From: an uncultured SAR324 cluster bacterium
GTDB lineage: Bacteria > SAR324 > NAC60-12
Direction of reading: 5' to 3'
DNA: 30,013 bases
Assembly: GCA_902513935.1 (NCBI GenBank)
Contig: CABXOR010000019.1
Span: 1 to 30,013 of the forward strand
Part shown: positions 7,770 through 19,050 of the stretch, in pieces
How the letters are laid out: each line of letters begins with the position of its first letter
Position numbering within the stretch: the stretch's first letter is position 1
Program-made: the position numbers and the translations under genes
Notes under the pieces: model-generated
Databases searched by the model: none
Told to the model about the DNA's origin: nothing
What the model saw: the letters and a program-made list of their open reading frames with translations, nothing else

Positions 7770-8990
7770 ATGGATAAAACGGGCATGACCAAAAAATTTT
7801 TTATTGAAGATTTAAAACTTAATGCATTGCGTGTCTTGACACGTGTTGATTTTAATGTACCCCTCAACAAAGATTTGCAAATTACCGACAATGGGAGAAT
7901 TGAGGCCGCTTTGCCGACCATTCGGTACATCGTTGAACAAGGAGGGAAAGCGATCTTGATGTCACACTTGGGCCGTCCGGGTGGAGAGCGGGTCGAGATC
8001 CTGAGCCTAAAACCGGCCGCGGAAGAGTTGTCACTGTTGCTCGGGCAGCCTGTAATCTTTGCTAAAGATTGTATTGGTGAAGAGGTTGAGGCTCTGATTG
8101 AAGGGATGCAAAACGGAGAAGTGATTTTGCTGGAAAATTTGCGTTTTCATAAAGCAGAAACGAAAAATGAGCCTGAGTTTTGCCGCGCATTGGGCAAACT
8201 GGGTGATGTTTATGTTAATGATGCTTTTGGAACCGCACATCGGGCCCATGCTTCTACTGCTGGAGTTACAGGATTTATTCCGGAATCCGCCGTCGGATAT
8301 TTGATTCGTAAAGAACTGCAGTTTCTTGGTGGAGCAGTTATGAATCCTGCAAGACCTTTTACTGCAATTTTAGGTGGCGCTAAAGTATCCGATAAAATTA
8401 AAGTTATCGACAAATTGTTAAACAAAGTTCAAACTTTAATAATCGGAGGAGGAATGTCATGCACTTTTTTGAAAGCTCAAGGTTACAAAATCGGCGTTTC
8501 CCTGTTGGAAGAAGACTCCTTGGATTTCGCAAAAGAACTGATACAGAAGACACAGGAGAAAGGTGTTGAACTCTTGTTGCCCGTGGATGCGGTAATCGCT
8601 GACAGTTTTGACAAAAATGCATCAACCCTAAGCGTTTCTGTAGAAGAGGGTGCTTCGGATGGTTGGCTTATTTTGGACATTGGTCCAAAAAGTGCTGAAA
8701 TATTTTGCAACTCCGTACGCAAATCAGGAACTGTCCTTTGGAATGGTCCTATGGGGGTCTTTGAGATGGAACCCTTTGCTCAGGGAACACTCGCAATTGC
8801 ACAATGTCTTGCGGAAGTGACTGACAAAGGTGTTGTGACAATTATTGGAGGCGGAGATTCCGCGGCAGCGATACAACAATTTGGACTCAGTGAACGGATC
8901 ACTCATGTCTCAACCGGAGGTGGGGCGTCACTTGAATTTTTGGAGGGCAAAGAACTTCCTGGAGTGAGCGCAATTCAGCAATCTAAATAA
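7770..8990 (+). CDS. pgk: phosphoglycerate kinase
   Basis: Pgk interconverts 1,3-bisphosphoglycerate plus ADP with 3-phosphoglycerate plus ATP in glycolysis and gluconeogenesis. Hallmarks are 'RVDFNVPLNKD' near residue 26, 'SHLGRPGG', 'LLENLRFHKAE', 'YVNDAFGTAHRAHAST', 'GGAKVSDKI', 'LWNGPMGVFE' and the nucleotide-binding 'GGGDSAAAI...STGGGASLEFLEG'. At 406 residues it is a little longer than the usual 390-400 because of five extra N-terminal residues. An ATG at 7785 is an equally good start. It is not next to gap or tpi here. A 2-phosphoglycerate kinase and a phosphoglycerate mutase lie about 8 kb away on the other strand. Confidence 0.97.
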   Translation: MDKTGMTKKFFIEDLKLNALRVLTRVDFNVPLNKDLQITDNGRIEAALPTIRYIVEQGGKAILMSHLGRPGGERVEILSLKPAAEELSLLLGQPVIFAKDCIGEEVEALIEGMQNGEVILLENLRFHKAETKNEPEFCRALGKLGDVYVNDAFGTAHRAHASTAGVTGFIPESAVGYLIRKELQFLGGAVMNPARPFTAILGGAKVSDKIKVIDKLLNKVQTLIIGGGMSCTFLKAQGYKIGVSLLEEDSLDFAKELIQKTQEKGVELLLPVDAVIADSFDKNASTLSVSVEEGASDGWLILDIGPKSAEIFCNSVRKSGTVLWNGPMGVFEMEPFAQGTLAIAQCLAEVTDKGVVTIIGGGDSAAAIQQFGLSERITHVSTGGGASLEFLEGKELPGVSAIQQSK

Positions 8991-9034
8991 TATTTCAGGC
9001 TTTTTTCATTTAGCAGCACATTCAATAGTAATTT

Positions 9035-11317
9035 ATGGATAAGGACACGGGACTTCAGGAAGACAACGATTCGACAGAGAATCAGGAGAAAAATTCCGAA
9101 GTAACTACAGAGGAGAAAAGTACGAATGTTTCTTTCAGTTTTTTCCTTTATCGTCTGATAGCTTATGCTGATGCCCGCCGCTCAGTTGCTTCTTTTGTAA
9201 TCATTCTCTTTCTTGTTACGATCAGTGACAAACTTTTTGAGGACTTCCTTTTTGTGCCGTATGTACAACTGGTAGAGTCTCTATCAGGTGTTCATCCAGG
9301 AGGTTTTGCGGAACTCGATGTTGGATTTGCTCCTGAAGTCTGGCAAGCTCTGCTGGGAATGGTTCTGGGGACGCTTATTTTGGTGATTTCGATTGCGTCT
9401 CAAAGCATACCGAAACTGATCGATTTTTACATGAGAGATATCCCGAGTTTGCTTTACATCTGGTTTCTAATTATTTCTGGCGTACATGCATTAATCATTA
9501 AAATATATGGCGAAATCGGTCTGGTTCGTGAACCAAGCCGGATTTTCAACACCCATTTCCTGTTGACAATTTGTACAATCATCGCCTTCCCCTATGTTTT
9601 TTACATTCTGCGCTACACCAAACCTACCAACATTATTTACCGTATTTATCACAACAATATGGACCAGATCAGGGCGCTCACTTCTTCGAGAAACCGTGCG
9701 TTGGCCCAAATCCCAAATGTCGTTGAATATCAGCAATACACAATTTTTGAGGCACTTAATCAACTGGACGATATTCTTGAATTCTCTTCTTTCAAGGAGT
9801 TGAAGGCAGATATTGTTCACGATATGAGTCTGACCCTTCAAAATTACATACGGCTCAAACGTGACATTGCTCCCGCTTTCTTCAAAGTTTCTCCAAAAGT
9901 TCGCACTGATATTTCTTTCAAAACTATGGTGGGACAATTTGGAGAGATGGAACGCAACCAAAGTTTTTATGAACAGAAATGCTTCCGTCTGCTGGGCAAT
10001 GTTTATATTCGCTTACTTGAACATGGTGAATTTGATTTATCTTCGATGGTTGCAGGTGAAATGGCTAATTTAGGTTTAACTGCAATTGAAGAAGATAATA
10101 CTGAATTGATTGACATTATCATCATTCGTTTCAATACATTACTGCGTTTTGCAATAAAGCATGGTGTCCGGAACAATGAACCGCGGAACCTGTATAACCT
10201 TGGATTTTATTATGGAAATTTTATCAGATATTTGGTGGAGCATAAAAAGACAGATCACGTTAAGCGTTGTTTCATGTATTTGCGGATTTACGGAATAGAA
10301 ATTTTTAAGCATGGAAGTAACAGTCCTGCAATGTATTTCATAGTGGATGTGATTGCCACAGAAATGAAAAAAGTACTGGAGCAGATTTATCATGATGACT
10401 GGGACAAAGAATTACAGAATGGGATGCTCAGTGAAATACTTCAGGTGGATAGTCCTCCAGATTTTAATAAAGAAGATCTTGCCCGTGGTGTACTTATCAA
10501 CAATGGTGTACGTGTCCTGCAATTTGGGCTGGCCTTATTCTATCAGCGGGAAGGAATGACTGATTTTGTAGAACGTATTGCCAAAGACGTACTAGATGAT
10601 CTTCAGGTTTTAGGAGAAGCATCTTTTTCTCAAGTCATAGAAATGACTTCAAACCGCCTACTTTTTTCTGGACCAACTTTTTGGGAGGATACAGATAGAG
10701 GTAATCTAAACATCTATTACACTTCAGATCAGGATCAAATTGATGGATTTAAGAAACGTCTATATGATTTAACTGAAACTCAGTTGAAAACCGAGATGAC
10801 GCAGAAATATCAGTTGACTGAAGTTGAACTGAATTTACTCTGGGAAATGTCGCGGATGACGAAAGAAAAGGAAGTATTTCAAATTAGCACTAATGTTGAA
10901 ACTTTTGAGTTAATTCTAAATGATTTAGAGAAAATTGATGAGGAACGTTTGGATGCATTGGTCACTTTGCGGGAAAAACTGAATTTCAACTCTGATAACC
11001 CAAAACTCATTGTCTCAACCAGTCGTCAGCTTGCAGTCGGTACAGAAGTGAAAATCTTTGAAAAAATTTTAGGGCAAACAAAGCAGCTTGAGTTCCAGGC
11101 AGTTGCTCAGTTGAATACCCCAAATTACTTATTTGTTAAAGTGATGGATGAGGGAGAGGTCGTCAAAATTGAAAAATTATCATCACTAACCGTTAAGTTC
11201 AGGCCATTGCGCCAAAAAATGGTTTATGAATTTCATGCAACTTCTCTAAACACTGGAGAAAATTCTCTGCTCCGTATTGAGCATTCCAACAAAGTCAAAA
11301 TTGTAGAAGAGCTTTAA
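9035..11317 (+). CDS. four-helix membrane protein with YcgR-N/PilZN-like C-terminal domain
   Basis: The protein has 760 residues. An acidic, disordered N-terminus (1-30) is followed by four predicted membrane helices at roughly 50-65, 103-122, 137-156 and 174-192. The overall look resembles DUF2254-type membrane proteins, though I am not certain. Residues about 200-640 are a mostly helical soluble region. The last 100 residues are beta-rich and start 'LAVGTEVKIFEK'. They continue with a 'NYLFVKVMDEGEVVKIEKL' strand pair and 'VKFRPLRQKMVYEFHATSL', and end 'LLRIEHSNKVKIVEEL'. That order of strands resembles the N-terminal domain of the flagellar brake YcgR. No PilZ domain (RxxxR, DxSxxG) follows. 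It overlaps the convergent SRAP gene by four bases. Function unknown. Confidence 0.7.
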   Translation: MDKDTGLQEDNDSTENQEKNSEVTTEEKSTNVSFSFFLYRLIAYADARRSVASFVIILFLVTISDKLFEDFLFVPYVQLVESLSGVHPGGFAELDVGFAPEVWQALLGMVLGTLILVISIASQSIPKLIDFYMRDIPSLLYIWFLIISGVHALIIKIYGEIGLVREPSRIFNTHFLLTICTIIAFPYVFYILRYTKPTNIIYRIYHNNMDQIRALTSSRNRALAQIPNVVEYQQYTIFEALNQLDDILEFSSFKELKADIVHDMSLTLQNYIRLKRDIAPAFFKVSPKVRTDISFKTMVGQFGEMERNQSFYEQKCFRLLGNVYIRLLEHGEFDLSSMVAGEMANLGLTAIEEDNTELIDIIIIRFNTLLRFAIKHGVRNNEPRNLYNLGFYYGNFIRYLVEHKKTDHVKRCFMYLRIYGIEIFKHGSNSPAMYFIVDVIATEMKKVLEQIYHDDWDKELQNGMLSEILQVDSPPDFNKEDLARGVLINNGVRVLQFGLALFYQREGMTDFVERIAKDVLDDLQVLGEASFSQVIEMTSNRLLFSGPTFWEDTDRGNLNIYYTSDQDQIDGFKKRLYDLTETQLKTEMTQKYQLTEVELNLLWEMSRMTKEKEVFQISTNVETFELILNDLEKIDEERLDALVTLREKLNFNSDNPKLIVSTSRQLAVGTEVKIFEKILGQTKQLEFQAVAQLNTPNYLFVKVMDEGEVVKIEKLSSLTVKFRPLRQKMVYEFHATSLNTGENSLLRIEHSNKVKIVEEL

Positions 11318-12048
11318 TCAAAAAGTGAAGCTTGTGCTTCAGGAGATTCAGGATTATTTTCGTCAGTTACAGAATCGTCAAGCCTCTTCAAGCAGTCAGG
11401 ATTATCAAATGTGGGGAAACTAACTTTTCTGGAAACTTTCCACGCCTCTATTTTTTCAGCAGGAAGAGGAATAAGAAGTTTTTCTGGTTCGGTTTCTGTT
11501 CCGGAAAGATCGAGCCAGCTCAATCCGTTATTCGGAGTCAATATAACTGGCATTCTGGGATGAATTTTCTGCATTAATGAATTTGCTGCAACTGTCAAAA
11601 TGGTACATGTACGCCTGAGTTCTCCTTCAGGTGATGTCCAGGAATCCCATATTCCAGCAAATGCCATCATACTATTCCCCTTGTCAGGAATTTCCGATTT
11701 CAAGCGGATAAAATAGGGTTGATTTTGTCCTTCCTCTTTAGCCCATTCATAAAAACCGGTGGCTGGAATCAAGCATCTTTGTTTCCGGAATGCTTGCCGA
11801 AAGAAAGGTTTTTCTGAAACCGTCTCCGCACGTGCGTTGATCATGGGGGATCGTTCTTTGGCCCAAAAAGGAATAAAACCCCATTGACGCATTTCTAAAC
11901 TGCGTAAACCGTCCTGCTGGACAATCACAGCAATATCTTGAGAAGGACAAATATTGTAGCGGGGTACAAGCATCATTTCAGATTGTTGGATTTCGAAAGT
12001 CTGAATCACTTTTTCCTCGCTCTCTATCATAACAAATCTGCCGCACAT
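11314..12048 (-). CDS. SRAP-family abasic-site DNA-crosslinking protein (YedK/HMCES)
   Basis: SRAP proteins bind abasic sites in single-stranded DNA and form a thiazolidine crosslink through Cys2, protecting the site during replication. After methionine removal the protein begins CGRF, so C2 is in place. The other active-site residues are present: N71 in 'NARAET', E101 in 'GFYEW' and H163 in 'KIHPRMPVIL'. At 244 residues the length is normal, with a short acidic extension at the end. The start is supported by AGGAG at 12060-12056, 7 bases before the ATG, lying in the 17-base gap after tgt. It is the last gene of the carboxylase-tgt-SRAP run. There is no obvious LexA site upstream. Confidence 0.93.
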   Translation of the reverse strand: MCGRFVMIESEEKVIQTFEIQQSEMMLVPRYNICPSQDIAVIVQQDGLRSLEMRQWGFIPFWAKERSPMINARAETVSEKPFFRQAFRKQRCLIPATGFYEWAKEEGQNQPYFIRLKSEIPDKGNSMMAFAGIWDSWTSPEGELRRTCTILTVAANSLMQKIHPRMPVILTPNNGLSWLDLSGTETEPEKLLIPLPAEKIEAWKVSRKVSFPTFDNPDCLKRLDDSVTDENNPESPEAQASLFD

Positions 12049-12065
12049 TTCTAAACTCCTTCAAT

Positions 12066-15967
<3,902 letters not shown>

Positions 15968-16163
15968 GAAATGTTTAAATTATGGAAATAATGTCTTTGT
16001 TTAAAATTGTTCGAAAAGTTTTTTTATTAAAAGAACTGATCAAAAGAGATCTGAGAATCTCGCTATATCTACTATAGTTAATAATCGCAAACCGGAATAT
16101 GTTTGCCTGAAATTTATTAATTTTGTTTAGTTCAGGTACTTTCTAAAACTGGTCTTGGAATAA
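15968..16163. other. intergenic region with two small hairpins
   Basis: This AT-rich 196-base gap separates the phosphoglycerate mutase gene from the biotin carboxylase gene, both on the minus strand. It contains GCAAAC (16087-16092) with GTTTGC (16101-16106), an 8-base loop between them. Overlapping that by one base is CCTGAA (16106-16111) with TTCAGG (16131-16136). These could end the upstream operon, but neither is followed by a strong T-run on the minus strand. A promoter for the carboxylase operon presumably lies here. I could not fix it. Confidence 0.35.
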
Positions 16164-17387
16164 TCAGGCAAAAAACTTTTCCCACAATTTATACATTCTA
16201 AAACGCCTCAATTGCCCTTTCAGGGCTTGAATTTCATTAAATTCTTTAATCGAGTCAGCATGAATACCACGCCCATGCAGTAAAACTGGTACAGGATCAT
16301 CTGTGTGAACTCCTTCTTTGCTCCAAGTTGTATGATCGGCAGTGATGCATAAACGCAGTTTACCAGGCCACTTTCCCATAAATCGTCCAAGTTCTGCATC
16401 AATTTTTTCCAGGAAATCTTTCTTTTTTTCTGCATCTCTGTTGTGTGCAGCAATGTCACAACCTTTTACATGTAGGACAACAACGCTATATTGCTTCAAC
16501 AATTTTGCAGTGATTTCGAATTTTTTATTTAAATCAGTATCCAGATTTGCAGTCATTTCCGGAGTTTTACAGACATCCATACCTGTGACTTTTGCAATTC
16601 CGAGAATAGTGTCATCTCCTGTTACACAAATACCAGACAAACCTAAACCGGAGGGGCGTTTCAAAATTGGGAAAGCATGCACTTGTCCTGGTTCTCTGGT
16701 CAAAATCGCATTTGCAGGTAAAAGTCTTTTTGATTCTCGTTCAAGATTTACTGGATGTCGCGCTAAAATCTTTCTTGCCTCAATCTCAAACAAATGCAAA
16801 TATTTTGCAGTTCGCAAACTTTTTTTTTCATTTTTTTTTAGTACTTCCGGATGCCTAGGTTTTTTACCAGAGAGGAAGTTATCTCCCGGATCACTTCCGG
16901 AAAGGCAATCTCCAAGCCCAGATCCTCGTATAACTAACGCTACACGATGTTCAGTTCCGGAACCCACATTAAAACTTACATCATCAATTTTTAATCCAGA
17001 TAGGCTGGAGGCCAATTCTTTTGTGCCTTCACGAATACGTCCTGCACGACGGTCAACAATCATTCTTTCGTCATCCAGTGTAGCCCAGTTCCCACGAAAA
17101 GCTACGTCACCGGGCATGATTTTCATGCCACAGCCAATTGCCTCAATTAATCCTCTTGCTATTGAAAATCTAAGTGGATCATATCCCAGGATTGCCAAAG
17201 TTCCCATAACTGTTGTTGCAACAGTTCCAGGCCTTACTGGATCTGCAACCCCGCATTGCCCTTCCAATGCCAGCTGGTCCATTACTGGAAGATTTGCTGC
17301 CTGCAGAGGTGTTTTGTCGCCCAGTTCAAAAATTGGACGATCCCCCATGCCGTCAAATATCAATAGCAGTCGAGGAATTCTTAGCAC
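16164..17387 (-). CDS. archaeal-type cofactor-independent phosphoglycerate mutase family protein
   Basis: The 407-residue protein belongs to the ApgM branch of the alkaline phosphatase superfamily, whose known members interconvert 3- and 2-phosphoglycerate using two metal ions. Metal-site residues are visible: D12 in 'FDGMGDRP', the 'KGCDIAAHNRD' segment, 'TADHTTW' and 'HTDDPVPVLLHG'. 'LAILGYDP' and 'DRRAGR' are family signatures. The expected nucleophile motif 'GSDTAHLAILGYDP' is replaced by 'TTVMGTLAILGYDP', putting Thr59 where serine is expected. It starts with GTG, 9 bases after the 2-phosphoglycerate kinase stop, and appears to end that operon. A mutase with a Thr nucleophile or another phosphotransfer activity are both possible. 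Confidence 0.85.
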   Translation of the reverse strand: MLRIPRLLLIFDGMGDRPIFELGDKTPLQAANLPVMDQLALEGQCGVADPVRPGTVATTVMGTLAILGYDPLRFSIARGLIEAIGCGMKIMPGDVAFRGNWATLDDERMIVDRRAGRIREGTKELASSLSGLKIDDVSFNVGSGTEHRVALVIRGSGLGDCLSGSDPGDNFLSGKKPRHPEVLKKNEKKSLRTAKYLHLFEIEARKILARHPVNLERESKRLLPANAILTREPGQVHAFPILKRPSGLGLSGICVTGDDTILGIAKVTGMDVCKTPEMTANLDTDLNKKFEITAKLLKQYSVVVLHVKGCDIAAHNRDAEKKKDFLEKIDAELGRFMGKWPGKLRLCITADHTTWSKEGVHTDDPVPVLLHGRGIHADSIKEFNEIQALKGQLRRFRMYKLWEKFFA

Positions 17388-17396
17388 AAAAAAATG

Positions 17397-18566
17397 TCAG
17401 GATTTGGATGTAAGAGTAGATTTCACCTGCTCCTGCAGGGTATTTATGATTAATTGCATCAGAGTGTTTGTTGTTTCGTCAAAATCTTCATTGTCGACAA
17501 CTTCAATCTCGTTGTTTTCACTTTCTGAAATACAATATTCATGAATAGATCGGATATTTTCAAAACTACGCAAATAGGGTTCTTTTTTTCTTAACTCATT
17601 ACCTTTTCCACGTTCGAAAAATCGATTTTTGTGGTGTTTGTCATTCATCAAAGAAAGCGTGATGGGAATGTGAAAGGCCCTCTTGGTTCCTTCTTGCAAA
17701 GTTTGCTGCATATATGGCAACAAATGGACACCTTCGATAATCATACTTGTACGCTCTTTTACAGCACGATCAACTACAGCTTTCACTCCCACACTAACCT
17801 GCTGGGCCTGCAAACAAAATCCGCTAATTAATCTGGCATTTTTGTCAATCGTCTTTGGCATTCCAACTCCGGCTTTGCTTGAAGAGTTGTGGAGAGAGGG
17901 AAGTAAATCCCTTTTAAAAACGAGCCGCATTATTTCACGAATAGTATCCGTACCTATAATTTTGTTGATTCCCAATCTTCCTGCTAAGAAAGTGGACATG
18001 ACTGATTTCCCTGTACCGGAAGCACCAGCGAGATATATTATCACTGGCCTGTCAAGTTCATCTATCCGACTCGCTAATTTATATAAACCAGCAAGATGAG
18101 GACTATATTTATTCTTTATAGTGCTGAAAACCTCCTCAAATAATTTATTTTTGCTGATTCGCAGAATATCTTTCTTTATCAAATCTGCTTCCAGTTCAAA
18201 AGCAATTTTGTATGCTTCTTCCGGTTTAATTCCCGCTGCTGTGACCGATTGGGTTAATAATCCTTTAGAAAATGGTGAGATTGCGTTTCTACGAAAAACA
18301 CTGATTTGTTTTCCAGAAGGAAACAGTTCCGAGGTAAGCGTCCTGAGGAGTCCTTTACCGTAGCGCGAAACTATCAACTCATCTACTGACTGCATCAATG
18401 ATTCGGAAGTAACTTCAGTTTGCTCCTGGAAATAAGATTTTGCATCTTTGGAAATTTGATATGCCTGATCAAAGGATAATCCACGTTGCATCAGTTTGTG
18501 GGCCAGCATTCCCCTCATGAAGGGGTGCTTTGATTTGTCTAGGCGGATAACTTGAAGTTGCATCAT
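17397..18566 (-). CDS. 2-phosphoglycerate kinase-like protein with duplicated ATP-cone-type domain
   Basis: The 389-residue protein resembles the archaeal 2-phosphoglycerate kinase that makes 2,3-bisphosphoglycerate, precursor of cyclic 2,3-DPG in methanogens. The P-loop is GASGTGKS at 181-188, followed by 'IIGTDTIREIMRLV' and 'LHNSSSKAG', and later 'SMIIEGVHLLP', as in that family. The N-terminus holds two similar copies of an ATP-cone-like unit: 'HPFMRGMLAHKL...G...DQAYQI' near 14-39 and 'SPFSKGLLTQSV...G...EEAYKI' near 97-121. The start ATG shares bases with the moaE stop (ATGATG), suggesting translational coupling. No cyclic-DPG synthetase is seen in the window. A P-loop kinase acting on another small substrate is the alternative. 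Confidence 0.8.
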   Translation of the reverse strand: MMQLQVIRLDKSKHPFMRGMLAHKLMQRGLSFDQAYQISKDAKSYFQEQTEVTSESLMQSVDELIVSRYGKGLLRTLTSELFPSGKQISVFRRNAISPFSKGLLTQSVTAAGIKPEEAYKIAFELEADLIKKDILRISKNKLFEEVFSTIKNKYSPHLAGLYKLASRIDELDRPVIIYLAGASGTGKSVMSTFLAGRLGINKIIGTDTIREIMRLVFKRDLLPSLHNSSSKAGVGMPKTIDKNARLISGFCLQAQQVSVGVKAVVDRAVKERTSMIIEGVHLLPYMQQTLQEGTKRAFHIPITLSLMNDKHHKNRFFERGKGNELRKKEPYLRSFENIRSIHEYCISESENNEIEVVDNEDFDETTNTLMQLIINTLQEQVKSTLTSKS

Positions 18567-19039
18567 GGAACCTGGTTATTCACAGCAGGCGGAGGTTCAG
18601 CAGCTTCTTCAACAACGCTGTATGCTTCGCACCCTTTGCTCCATGCGGAAACACCGTCAACAAAATGTTCTTTTTTCCAGATTGGGACAGAATGTTTAAT
18701 AGTATCAATAATATATAGACTTGCTGCATAAGCATCACTTCGGTGAGAAGTTGCTACGGCAATGGCGATTGAACAGTCTTTCACAGCAAGTTTACCTAGA
18801 CGGTGAATAACTTCTACTGAATGAAGTACCCACTTTTGCCGGGCTTCATCAATTACCATTGATATTTGTTTTAGGGCCATGTTCTCATGTGCTTCATATT
18901 CTAGAAACGAGACTTCCCGCTGCTGACTGTGGTTACGCACATCTCCGTAAAAAATTATGACTGCTCCAGCTTGAGGATGTTGTGCACGTTGGCGCAAACC
19001 TTCAAGATCAATTACATTACGAACTACTGAACAGGTCAT
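18563..19039 (-). CDS. moaE: molybdopterin synthase catalytic subunit MoaE
   Basis: MoaE, with the sulfur carrier MoaD, converts precursor Z to molybdopterin. The 158 residues include 'GAVIIFYGDVRNHSQ', 'LEYEAHENMALKQ', 'HRLGKLAVKDCSIAIAV', 'SHRSDAYAASLYIIDTIK' and 'VPIWKKEHFVDG'. The conserved lysines of the active site are present. The open frame extends back to 19171, inside the sulfatase gene, but homology starts near the ATG at 19039, which gives a family-typical length. An ATG at 19069 would overlap the sulfatase stop by 19 bases and is possible. No moaD or other cofactor genes are nearby, so MoaD must be encoded elsewhere. Confidence 0.93.
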   Translation of the reverse strand: MTCSVVRNVIDLEGLRQRAQHPQAGAVIIFYGDVRNHSQQREVSFLEYEAHENMALKQISMVIDEARQKWVLHSVEVIHRLGKLAVKDCSIAIAVATSHRSDAYAASLYIIDTIKHSVPIWKKEHFVDGVSAWSKGCEAYSVVEEAAEPPPAVNNQVP

Positions 19040-19050
19040 ATCTTTTGATA

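Noticed and set aside
16342..17544. 400-codon open frame on the plus strand
   Set aside because: It is antisense to the phosphoglycerate mutase and part of the kinase gene, which have clear family motifs. The plus-strand translation is low-complexity, serine-rich and unlike any known protein.
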